A stretch of 64,000 nt of DNA, from contig JAKJHU010000036.1 of the NCBI GenBank assembly GCA_022316685.1, positions 4,165,036-4,229,035 on the forward strand, given 5' to 3'. Source of the stretch: Progne subis subis. Its lineage: Eukaryota; Chordata; Aves; Passeriformes; Hirundinidae. Numbering within the stretch: the stretch's first letter is position 1; the number at the start of each line of letters is the position of its first letter. The position numbers were made by a program, and so were the translations under genes. The notes beneath the pieces are model-generated. The model made no database searches and was not told the origin of the DNA. It worked only from the letters and a program-made list of their open reading frames with translations. Positions 21,801 to 33,800 of the stretch are shown one piece after another.

Positions 21801-24800
21801 GTCATTGAACTCAGCAGAGAAAGTTGCATGTCACAAGGAAGCTATTTAAAGATTAACAGTAACACCTTCAGTGTGGTAGTAGAAAAACCAGCTCTTCTGC
21901 AAGAATAAATGAGATTCAGCAACTGAAGAGACAGATGACCCAGCTGAGATAAAGTGTTAGCAGTAGAGGAGATTGAAATTCCCTTAAAAGACATACTGCA
22001 GAGAAAGGACACAAAGGGCCAGAGAAGATGACCTGAACTGGATCAGAAACTTGGTAAGGGTGAATGTATGTCTGGATAGGGAGAAGAATTATCTTCCTGG
22101 AGCAGAAAAGAATATATATGCTTACTGTGTAGGCCAGAAACCTAACAGGGAGGGATAGGGGACAGTAAACACTGCAGAGTGCTTGGAATAAAGAGAAAGA
22201 TACAATATCCACCCGTTGACATGTGCATCTGAGATGGCAAGATACAAACTGGAAATAAACGATGACAGAACACAACGAGTTAGATAAAATCCTATCAAAC
22301 AAAAGCAGGTGGGGCAAACTACTTCATCCTCAGTCAAGAGACACAATTCAAAACAAAGCACAGACAGATTAAAAATATTGGCAACATACACTGCTTCCAC
22401 ATTTGTGTATCTCCACACCTTATATGATGAGCTAAACTTTCCCATTCCTTATACCCCGGCTCTTGGGCGTATTCAAAGGCTCGTGGGCAAAAGGAGAAAC
22501 ACCAGCAGCGTGGATACTTTATTTGTAAGATGAAGCTGCTGCTGACAGGCTTGCCGTGTCCTCGCTGAACTCTGCTGAGGCTGTGTCGCTGCCTGCTGGA
22601 ACACAGCTGCACTACAGCTTGGAACACTACAAATTAGGGAGACTGCTTCTGGAAGCACTTCTTTTCTAAATCGAAGTTTATTATCTTATTCTTATCTGAA
22701 TAAGAGCTTACTTAAACTTTTTTTTTTTCTCTTTTTTTTCCCCCTTTACCATAACCTAAATCCTGAGATTCACTAATGCTGTCTAAATAGCTGCTGAAAT
22801 AGGATTGATCTGCCACTCAAAAGGTCTACTTGTTTGGCAGGTTATTGTAATGAAAACTGGGATAGTTTCCATTAGAATAACTTCTAATAGCTCTACATAT
22901 CTTCATGCTTAAGAAATTTATTCAAAATTATTCTTAAATATGGGCAGATGACAATTAATGTATTGATGTCAATTGGATATGACACTAGAGTTTTATGATC
23001 CACAGATTAAATATGGAAAGGTCTATTTCTTAAATATTGTACGGGATTGAAGTGATGCATTTGAAATAAAAAATGACATTACTGTTTTGCACAGTGACAC
23101 AGCCAGTGCTACCTGTGTTTTCAAATCTCATCTTACAGGAGTTGCTAAAATATGAGGTGTTTTATATGTGGCAAATCTGTTCCCTGCTACTTCTAGTTTA
23201 GTGGTTGAATATCACAGGACATAATATCTGAGTGTGGGTTCTCACCATATACTTGTCAATGATTTCTCCTGAAGTGATAGCATATACCTTAACAAAAGGT
23301 TATTGGCAGGCTGAACAAGAAGGCTTTTGCATTTGCATTCTTATGAATGAAATCAGATCTGAAGATTTTTCCCTGGTCATTTTAAAGTCATACTATATTG
23401 ACTGATTTTGTAAGCCTAATAGGATTCCCTAAAGGGAAATAGAATAACTGTAGGATATACTTTCTGTATCTGAAGTAGGAATTAGTTGTTGCTCCATCCA
23501 TTATTGTTAGAAAGGGTTATCATAAAAACTGTAAAACACTGGAAGAACCCCCACTTCTGAACCAGTTCTTTTGCCATTAGTAACACCTTGTTTGGGGGCT
23601 CAGCATGCAGGAGTGCACTGCTAAAAGAATGGTTGAGATAGAGTTCCACTGAGTAATGGTTTCTCATTACTCTGTGGTGATATGTGGAGTTTTTCAGAGC
23701 AAATACAAAACAAATATACTGTATTTTAATCCTACATAGTGCCATATATTCCAACGGATTGCCTGATGAATATTCCTTTCTAACAACTTTTCGGATGACT
23801 GGGGCCACACTTCAGAAATATTGGACTATTTGGCAGATTCAGGATTCTTCAGGAAAAGAGCAAGTTGGAGTGAATCTCAATGGTCAAAAGAAAAGTGTTG
23901 AGTTTTCTTATAAAGGAGCAGATGGAAGACACCAAACGGCATCATTTTTACATTTGCCTTTCTTGTTTGACTCCCAATGGCACAAGCTTATGATAATTGT
24001 GGAAGCAAACAGTGTCACACTTTTTATTGACTGTATTAAAATAGAATCCTTAAACATAAAACCAAAAGGGAAAATCAACACTGATGGCTTTGCTCTGCTT
24101 GGAAAACTTAAAAATAATCCTCAAATTTCAGTTCCGGTAAGTTTCAAAATCTTTTATTTCTTCAAAATGTGTTTTACATAAAATATAGGGTTTTGTTTTG
24201 TGGAATGCATTTTAAAATTATTTATGAAAGGAGAAATGGCAGAAAATAACTTCTTGGCAGGTAAGTACTAACTGTGTTTTTTAAATTTTTCTCTTATCCC
24301 TTGTTAAGTTAAGTGATGACCCAGGTTATGTCTAAATTTCAGTAATGAAAATTCTTACACATTCCTGTACGTGTTACAAGAACTTTGAAGAGTGAAGCGA
24401 GACATAACTTTAAACGATATCTCACACTGTTTGCAAAAAAAAGTGGACACAGGTTAACCAGTGTTGTGTAAATCTGCAAGGGAAAACATTCCTACAAAAG
24501 AAGCATCTTGTGTTTTGTCACATTTGTATGTTTAGTTGCTGTATTACACTAGATTGAAATCAGTTTAACACGAGAATGCCAGCAGAAAACTGCCCCATGT
24601 GTGAAGGGATCTATCTAGCATGCTGTTATAGATGTGGAATAAGGAGTGTCAACTGCTGAAAAGTTATACTAATTCTGTGGAAAACAAGAGTTAGTCTTTG
24701 AAAATGTCATTTAAAAAAAATCAGCTGGTGCTGATAATGTGGTAATTAGCTTATTACGAATTAGCATATGTATCTTAGCTTTGCTAACTGCTCTGAGTGA

Positions 24801-27800
24801 TATTGATGGGTGAATGAAGAGGCGGGATGATGAAAACATTATGCATGACATATTCTTTACATGTTACTAGGATGAAAAGAAATCTGTGCTAATATTGTTT
24901 TCCTCTTCAGAAGGATAGTTAGATTAAATGCAAAGAAAGCTGTAGGTATTAATGCAATAATTTTACAGCACCTAGTATACAGTGCTAGAGCTAACTGTGC
25001 CCTCAAATTAGACACAGAGTCCTCCCTTTAGAAAAGAGGAGGTTTCCTTTGCCTGTTGAAGTAGCGATTCCAAATGTCAGCTGGCAAATGAGGAGAGAGA
25101 TGTGGTATCAAGGTCACTTTGGCCTTCTGTTGGTACTCTGACTGACCTTTGGCCAGGATTAAAGAAGTGAGGAAAAGCATAAGAGCAATTTGGAATCTTA
25201 TTCTATTTCCTCCCCAGCCTGTGGTTTGCAGAGACTTGCTCTTTTCAGCAAGGCATACAAATGAGGAGCATTGACCACCCAGGGCTCTTCAGGCATTTGA
25301 TGGGGAAAAGCATCTGGCATTAAGTTCTGCCTTGCCTGTGTTTAAGACTGTACATCTTTAGGCACCAGTGTGGAGCTATGGTAATTACAGGGCAAACTCC
25401 TTTAAGGATGAAAAAACAAAATGGAATTAAATATTTTTTATAATTCACCGTTTATAATGCAAAATATTTGTTTATAACTTTAACATGCTTCTGGGAAGAT
25501 TTGGTCATATGGAGTATGAAAAAAGGAAAATCTTTGCATGAGTTAGGCTTTAAAAAAGGAGTATGAGACACGCTTCTTAACAAAAAGAATAATGAAACAC
25601 TGGAACAAATTATCAGGGAAGACAGAAAGAAAGCATGACACTATATTCTTAAGCTGAGTTTGGATGTCTAAAAATACAATTTATTTTAGACAGAACTGAC
25701 TTAGGACTCACTAGATTGAATTGCATGGTTTGTGCTGGGAAGCCCAAAAAACCAATGGTATTGGTTCAACCTGACCTTACAATAATGTAGATTTAGGAAC
25801 TCTGTATCGTCTGAAATGATGATAAAGAAATTACAAAGTCAGATGGACTAGTAATTTTAAATTGTCTACTTATATTGCAGAAATTTCTAGTTTAGCCTGT
25901 GTACTTTATTTCTCTTTAAACTGACTAAATAAATCTGTGTTTGGGGCCATTCCAGTCTTTAACTTCCTTTACTATAAGCTTAAATATCTCAACAGTCTTG
26001 GTTATTTAATATGCCCCAGGCACAGCTTTTAATTTACTCCCAGACATTGTTAAAGTATATTATTTCCAGTGGTATGATTTTAAAAAGACATGAATTATGT
26101 GTTTCCTATTCTTTTTTGCAGCATTTTGGTGAGGACCCTATTTTTTCTTGAAGAATAGGTAAACTTCTCAGAGGCACACTGTAATATATATAATTTTAAA
26201 AGGGATTCTTTATTACTTGTTACTACTATGACTACCTAGGAGAATAATAGATATAGTTCCATTAGAAACTGCATCTTGCCTTTCAGCCTTTACAAAGATT
26301 TATTCCAGGATTTCTGGAATGCTTTATGGAAGATGAATTTGTACACAGATTCACAGCTGTATTTTATCTTTTCTTTTTTTAGATAAAAGTATCTAATTTT
26401 TTAATCTTTTTACCTAAAAGTAATTAATATAATCCACTATAAACTCTGAGCAATATGAGATTTAGCATAATTTCAAAACTGAAAAGGAATTTACTTCCTA
26501 AATTAAAGAAGTTTCTTATAGGAAGGTAAGAAAATTGATTTTTCACTGCTCACATGATAACTTCTGTGAGGTTACATAATTGCCTTAATTCCTGTGATTT
26601 CAGAGGCATTACCATGGTTTTTTCATAATAGACACTAAACAATTTGCTGTGTAAATAAAGACCAAGCGACTCTTGGTCATTATTTAACCGACATTTAATG
26701 CTGCTAACTAGTTCAGGGAAGCTAAATTACTTATAGCATCTAAGAGGAAGATGCTAGTCAATATTTATTTAAGAGGGATTAATTTACACCACAGAACAGA
26801 TTGTGTCTGTGTACTGTAAAAAATCACATCTTGGTTTTTTCTTCACCCTGTGAAATCTCACATTCAAAAGGCTGAACCCTAACTGTGGAAAGCCAAGTAA
26901 CACTGGAATTGGCTGTGATGTTCAAAGGCTTTTAAAAAAAGGTGCAAAGAAAATGAAGCTCTAAAAAGCTATTTCAGAGATGTCAAAAAATGGACAAATC
27001 ATGTTTAAAATAGCTCTGGAATGAGATGCATTTAATACATGTAGTTTATCCTTGGTCACTTAACAAATGTACAGTTGACAGCAGACCTCTCTTAGAAGAA
27101 ACATAGATGTCCTTGACAAAGTATTGTGGAAAATCTCCATGTGAAAAGTTGCTTAGCTGAGTTGTACTTCCCCAGGAAGGATGACTTCCCCTGGATCATC
27201 ACCAAGCCAGCAATAGCCCAGTGGGGTACAGGGAGCCAGATCTCCCAGAGGAGACCTACCACTGTTCTCTGAGGGTCATGGTTTTCCTTAAAGCTATGGT
27301 AGTGCTAAGTGCATCCCTGTGACTGATTTTATACAGGAGACACTACCCTACATATTCAGGTGTCATTTGCATTTTACCTAACCTTCACCCCTCTCAGCTA
27401 AAACACTAATAAGACAACTGAATTACATGGTTGATATCGAGATGTGCAAAGATGGTGAGCATTTGCAGGAACTTCTGTAGAACTTAAGAGGACAAAACAG
27501 TGAACAGTCAGACACAGTTAACTATATTTGTGCTGACTAAGAAATTAAGATGAAACAGAAATCCTGTAGGAAACCTGCAAAATGTATGTCAGGAATACTG
27601 ACCTATGGGTCTTAAACATTCTTTGTAGTTTAACTCCAGATAGCAACTAAGCCCCACACAGCCACTTGCTCACTCTAGCCCACTACCTCAGGGTGGGATG
27701 AGAATTGGAAAAGTAAAAGTAAGGAAACTTGTGGTTTGAGGTAAAGACACTTTAATAGGTAAAGCTCAAGCAAAGGAAAGCAAGGAATTAATTCACTACT

Positions 27801-30800
27801 TTCCAATGACAGGCAGGTGTTCAGCTATCTCCAGGAAAGCAGGGCTCCATCACAAGTAACCATAACTTAGGAAGACAAAGAGCATAATTTCAAACTCCCC
27901 CCGTCCTTTCCTTCTCGCAGCTTCGTATTCTGAGAGTGACGTCATATGGTCTGGGATATCCCTTTAGTCAGTTGGGGTCAGCTATCCTGGCTGTGTCCCC
28001 TCCCAAGTCCTTGTGCAGCCCCAAGGGGTGGGGTCAGGAGCAGGAAAGGCCTTGACTCTGTTCAAGCACTGCTCAGCAAAAACAAAATCATCCCTATGCT
28101 ATCAACTCTGCTCCCAGCACAAATCCAAAACATGGCTCCAAACCAGCTACTCTAAACAAAATAAGCTCTACCGCTCTACCTCAGACAAAGCCAGGGTACC
28201 ACCTTTGGGTTTAAAAGGTTATATTTTAATATCTTTGCTTTATGATTACCCCTAAATTATCTGAGGTTCATTTTTGAGAACTTTGTGACTGTACTTAATC
28301 CTTAATAACACTGTATATTGGTATCAGTAGAATACCTACATGAGACATCTTCAAAATAGTGGTATCCTTTAAGTCAGCTTAACATAATCAACAAGATCAA
28401 TGTGAAATACTGGCAAGAGAAGAGATACTTTGACAGCAAGGCTAGAACACATTAGCCCTTCTCTCACCTCTCCTAAATCAATGGGAAGCCAGTCACATTT
28501 TTTCTACCTTGCCACCAGAAGAGTTTTATTTTTCATTTTTAAAAAAAGTTAGAGAGGTTTCCTATCAGCTTTTGTTTTATGTAGCTTCAAGGCAGGCAGA
28601 GTTTGCTTTCTTCTTTTTGTCGCTGGTACAGTGCTGTGTTTTGGATTTAGTGTGAGGATAATTAGTGTGTAAATTAACAACTTACTCCTGTTTGAGCTGT
28701 TGGTATTGTATGGCTGCCTTGTAGTATTAAATGAGTATTAGTGCTTTTATATGTATATTTTGGCACTCAATTGGCTTTTATTATGAAGATTTGAAAATGA
28801 GAAGTGGATAAAGGAGGGAAAGAATTGGCTCACAGATGATGGTGTCAGTTAACAGGTAAAAGAAACAAGGGTACTGCTTCTGTTGTGCTCCAGTCTCAGC
28901 ACCCTGGAAACTGTGATGACTGCAAAGACAGAACAGTAGAGATGTGATAAAGAGGATTTCAGGAGTGCCAGCACCTCGGCCAGTTTATGCTCCCTCTTTA
29001 AAAGACCTCCGGAGTTAGGGGTGGGGGAATGCAGGGGGAAGCACTGCTTCACCTGTAGCTATTGACATTAAATACCTAACGTTTAACCCTCTGCATGGTG
29101 TGCCAGTATTCCACCGTTAACACGCTCAGCCAGCGTGACCCCTGATCCGAATTAACATGATCTTTTCTCCTTTGCCAGTTCGAGATCCAGTGGATGGTGA
29201 TCCACTGCGACCCCCTGCGCCCCCAGCGCGAAGGCTGCGGCGAGCTGCCGGCTCGGGTGAGAGATCTGTCCCGTCCCGTCCCGTCCCGTCCCGTCCTGTG
29301 CTGTCCCGTCCCGTCCCGTCCTGTGCTGTCCCGTCCCGTCCCGTCCTGTGCTGTCCTGTCCTGGCTGCCGCTACAGCCCACGAAAGTCTCATTTTTTTCT
29401 CCCCCTTCCTGGCCGGCGATGCTTTTACCATACCTGCCTAGTATTCGGCGCTTTTAGAGATCCAACCCCTCAGAGCAGCAGCAGCAGCAGCAGCCGCCGC
29501 CGCCTCATTTTAACCCCTCGGTGCCCAGCTGTCTGCCTGGCCCCCGGCGGGCGCTTGCCTGTCCCCTGTGTGCGCTGTGCCTCGCCGGCAGAGCGGCTGT
29601 GGCCGCCGTCCCCGGTACCTGGGGGCCTGGCGCCGGGGGACCCGCGGGCGCGGCGGGTCCCTGTCCGACCCGACAACAGCAGGGCAAAGGGTTAATGCGC
29701 TGCTGGCACTCCGTCCTCGCCTGCCCGGCCGCCAGCCTTCCTCCAATCCCCGCGACCCTGCCCAGGGCCGGGCCGCAGCCGGGAGGGGCTCCGGCCGCGC
29801 TCACCTTTCGCCCGAGCTCCCCGACAGCCGCGGGCTGCTCCCTCCATCCATGGCCCGGCGCCTCCTGCCCCTAGGGCTTTTCCTGCAGGCGCTTTGCCTC
29901 GGCCTGGCTCAAGTAAGTTTGTTCTGACTTTGGCTCTGCCTTGCTTTTTATTTTTTCTCCCTCGCAGGTAACCCAGACGGGAATCGAGGTAAGTGCGAGG
30001 GAGCGGACGGAGCTCGGGGCGCTGGTGCAGGGGGAGCGACGGCTGCTCTGCCGTGTCCTGGCGCCCACCCGCCGCAGGGTGCTTGTCCCGTGTCCCCCAG
30101 CAGCTGTGGGTGAGGCGGCGGAGCGAGCTGACCGCAGGGCAGTGGTACCTCCGTGTGCCCACCGGCGAGCGCAGGGCAGGCAACACCGGCCGGGCTTGAG
30201 CTCCACATGCAGCTGCCGCTGGATGGAACATTTCTGGGATCTCTGCTGTTTAGAGGAAATGTGTCCAGAGCGGCAGTGCCGTGCGGACCAAGAGACGAGG
30301 CTCAGGCCCCGGGACAGCTGACAGAGCCCCGTTGTGGGGCCGCGGGCAGAGCTCACTCCGAGGAGAACAGAGCTCCCCATTATAGGCACGGAGACTTGTA
30401 ACAGCCTTTCCCTGAGTTTCCACAGGCTGGCGGCGCCTGCTACCTCCCCTCGGGAGCCCGGCGCTCTGAGAAAGTTCCTCTGTAGATGCTAATGTAACTC
30501 TGCGGAACCAGGGGAAGCTGCTGAGCCTGTCCGTGAAGCAGGGAAAGGGCTGCTTTAAATTTTCGTTGCTCATATGAACTCTCGGGAAGACTGTCTCCTT
30601 CGTGTTAGCAGAAAGAGTAATTAGTGTAGTGAATTTCGGTGTTTGATTTGCAAAGATCAATTTATTTCTGCCACCCTGTCATTGCCATGTGGCATTCAGA
30701 CCCTGCTGGGTGGGCACTGGGGCCCACCTGGCCCTGCCAGCACTGTGGGCACAGGAGAGCGGCTGGGCCCAGGGATGGGGGGTTTAACACCTTCCCCATT

Positions 30801-33800
30801 CCTTTGGCGAGGGCAGTGTTGCCAGTCCTCACAATGTGACAGTCAAAATACGATATGAGGCCAGTGATATACATGGGGTGACACTGGATGCAGGTCCTTG
30901 TCACAGCTGTGACCTCCTGGCTAACCCATAGCTTCTAACTGTGCTGGTCCCCCCAGAACAGCGCCGTGTTTTGTCAGGCTCTAATTGCTTCTTTTTTCAC
31001 TCCTTGTCAGAGAGGCCCCCCTGGTCCACCAGGCCCCCCAGGTCCACCAGGACCACCAGGAGTTCCCGGTATTGATGGCATTGATGTAAGTGTTTCCCAT
31101 GCCTACCTAGGTAATAGGAAATGCGTTGAGGTGTATCTACGTTGTCTGTCAGCCTTTGATCTTCAGGCGTTTGAATTTGACTGCAGATACATGAAGGAAT
31201 TGATGAGTCTCGTGCTCTGTAATGGGCTGGAGTGAGGGGAGGAAGCAGATTTTCAGATTATCTTTGGTACAGAAAACTCGGGATTATTTATTTTATGTAA
31301 TCAGCACCATATGCTGTGATTATCTGCCATTAATGTGGTGTAGGGGTTTTATAAATCTAATCTCAAAAGAGATTACATAGAATCATTCATACTAAATCAT
31401 GTTAAGGATTTGTGGCGTTATTCCTGATAGGAGTTACTCTGTGTGTTCCCTTGTTTCCTGTCAGAAGTTTATGTGATGATTTCTGTTAATCTGTAGTAGA
31501 AATGATGTGGATTTAATATTTATTTTCTACAATAAGAGTCAGTTCAGGATTATTTCTGATAATCAGTAATTTTTTCTGAAAATATTTCTATAATATTTCT
31601 GAAAAACAGTGATTTTCACAAAGGACCATAAAAGGGTGTTGTAACTCTGACTAATACTTTCTTTTTCATATCTTGGTAGGGGGAGAGAGGCCCGAAGGGC
31701 CCCCCTGGTCCACCGGTAAGTCATTTCAACTACTTTTCATTTGTTCCTGTGAGAGAAGTAGTGTTGAGTTTTGCTTCTGCTTCCCTCTGTGGAACATGCT
31801 TAACTGTCCATTTAAATCCTAAAGGGTCCAGATGGGGATGCAGGCAAACCAGGATCCCCTGGGCTTCCTGGAGAGCCGGGAGCTGATGTGAGTACACTTG
31901 ATTTTCTAGAATTTCCTCTTTGTATTTTTTTATTTATTTCCCCCCCCCTTCCCCAGGAATGAATAGCTAAAGCACGAGGGCTGTCGGTGCTGCTGCCTGG
32001 CCCCGGAGAGGGCGCTGGGCAGTGGTCTCAGGGATGACTGGCGCTGCTGCCTCTGGAAGCCACCTCTGGTCACAGAGCAGGGCAGAGAGGGCACGTGGAA
32101 AGGCTCCCGATGCATGTTCTTGTCCTGTGGAAAATAATAGAGAAGATCAAAGTTTCAAAATCATCTAGTATTCATGGTCTTTTAGGTCATATCTCTTGAA
32201 TAAATTTGTTCCAATAAAAATGCCTTCAGACATTTTTGAGAAACTTAATTTTCTCTCTCGAGAGCACTGTTAGAAACACTTCTTGTTATGAAGCAAGCTT
32301 GTTGCATTAGTACTTAGATGTTATGCCAGGAGGTAGGTAAGCTTATATTTAATTTACATAAACTTTTTAAATTTTTAAAGTCTAAAATATCAAAAATAAA
32401 GATTTAATACCATAAACCAGTGTCTTAGAGGGTATTGCAAATTATATAAATGAAAAAGCCTAGTGTCTATTTAATGTTGCAATGCTGTTAGAGGTTATTA
32501 TTTAAATTGCTTTTGGGAAGAGATTTAGTGGACATGGAGCTGGAAGAGACTTTAATTAAACTGTTCAAATTTCATGTCTGTAAGAGGAAATGGGCTTTGT
32601 GGGTGACATCTCATAGCGCTTCACCTTTTCCTAAAAACCATACAGGCCCACAACTCACTTGTACATAGTCAAAACCTTATATATAAGATCTTTAAAAAAC
32701 ATTGCCTCTTACAATTTTCACTTAAGACACAGTTTTATTTTCCTTGCCAAAATTAACAGAAACACAATCGTGAAACAGAACACACTGAGCTTTTGGTATA
32801 CACACTCAGCTTTTGGTATATGTTCACTCTTGTATATTCCCTCATATAAGTGGATAAGTGGAAATGTAATACTAGTATACAGTCTTTTGAAATATTGAAA
32901 CTTTTAAAATTTTCACTTGAAGATTAAAAGTGAGACCTTACTGTACTTCCACTGTGTATTCAACTTTTAATTGGTGTTTTAGATTTATAGTACCTTCTGT
33001 GTTTAATTGGTGAGGCAGTTTTGACTTTTAAAATCTCACTTTATTTCGAAATTATTTCAGTGTCAGGTTTAATAGACTGTAAAAAGGTACTGTACAGTAA
33101 TTGCTTGTAATGATCATGTAAGCTTTCAAAATCAAATTGTCAGAACAATTGTGAGAGAAGTGAATTGCTGGAAGTGTACCAAAAATTTAAAAGTGTTAGA
33201 TAAACATAAAAGAAAAGCTCTTCTGGATAGCTGGAAATTTCTAATCCATATAAGCTGACTATACAATTTGAAACAAAAGGAAAAATAAGAACTCCAAATG
33301 AATTCCTGGTTGTAATATCCTGGTTGGTTTTTAATTTTAGCCAGATAGACAAGTTCAAAGGGTAAATTTAAATCCAGCCTGGTAGCTTTCTGGTTTTGTT
33401 GCTGTTGTCAATTAAACTTTTATTTGAAATGGACTGGGAAACACTGGGAGTTTTTGTTTTTAACCTTAGCCATGAAATAAATTTATCAATTTCCCATTAA
33501 GAGGAAATAAGATCATGTGAGAGCAAATGTTTAATTTAATTGTGATTTAACTGAATAAATCTTGAAGATACACATCACAGGCACTGATGTTTGTCACCAG
33601 AAGCTAGTACTTTGAACTTGTGCAGTTCTATCTGTACATGTAAATAAATACTTGGACTACAAGTCTCCTACAGTTACTGATTTTATTTAATAGCTTCATT
33701 TTTCTATGTTTCATAATGTTTTCTGTTGTGATTAAGAAAAACAGATAACCTTTGCATTAACATTTTTTGTTTTACTTCCAAAGGGATTCACTGGACCTGA

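Larger units (their letters stand above)
16603..23739 (+). other. COL9A1 intron 4
   Basis: 7137-nt intron. It contains the GGGCA minisatellite (17925-18478) with a GC-rich flank to about 18620, a T26 run, a perfect 21-bp inverted repeat (20531-20579), a 26-bp tandem duplication (21325-21376), and a moderately information-rich block at 19700-20110 that might be a conserved non-coding element. No exon is supported inside it; the NC4 protein sequence runs directly from exon 4 to exon 5. Confidence 0.8.
24137..29178 (+). other. COL9A1 intron 5
   Basis: 5042-nt intron. It contains a possible CR1-like relic (25560-25760), a minus-oriented endogenous retrovirus LTR (about 27621-28198) and a weaker plus-oriented LTR-like piece (about 28605-28720). 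AT-rich sequence fills the rest, with nothing else recognised. Confidence 0.8.

Noticed and set aside
21916..22660. Overlapping frames of 97-133 codons in intron 4
   Set aside because: No domain, no splice sites matching the collagen frame and no repeat family recognised; they look like chance open frames.
29076..30660. Many overlapping open frames of 60-180 codons on both strands
   Set aside because: High GC and the CCCGT repeat remove stops. The real coding content is exon 6, exon 1* and exon 7; the other frames have no recognisable domain.
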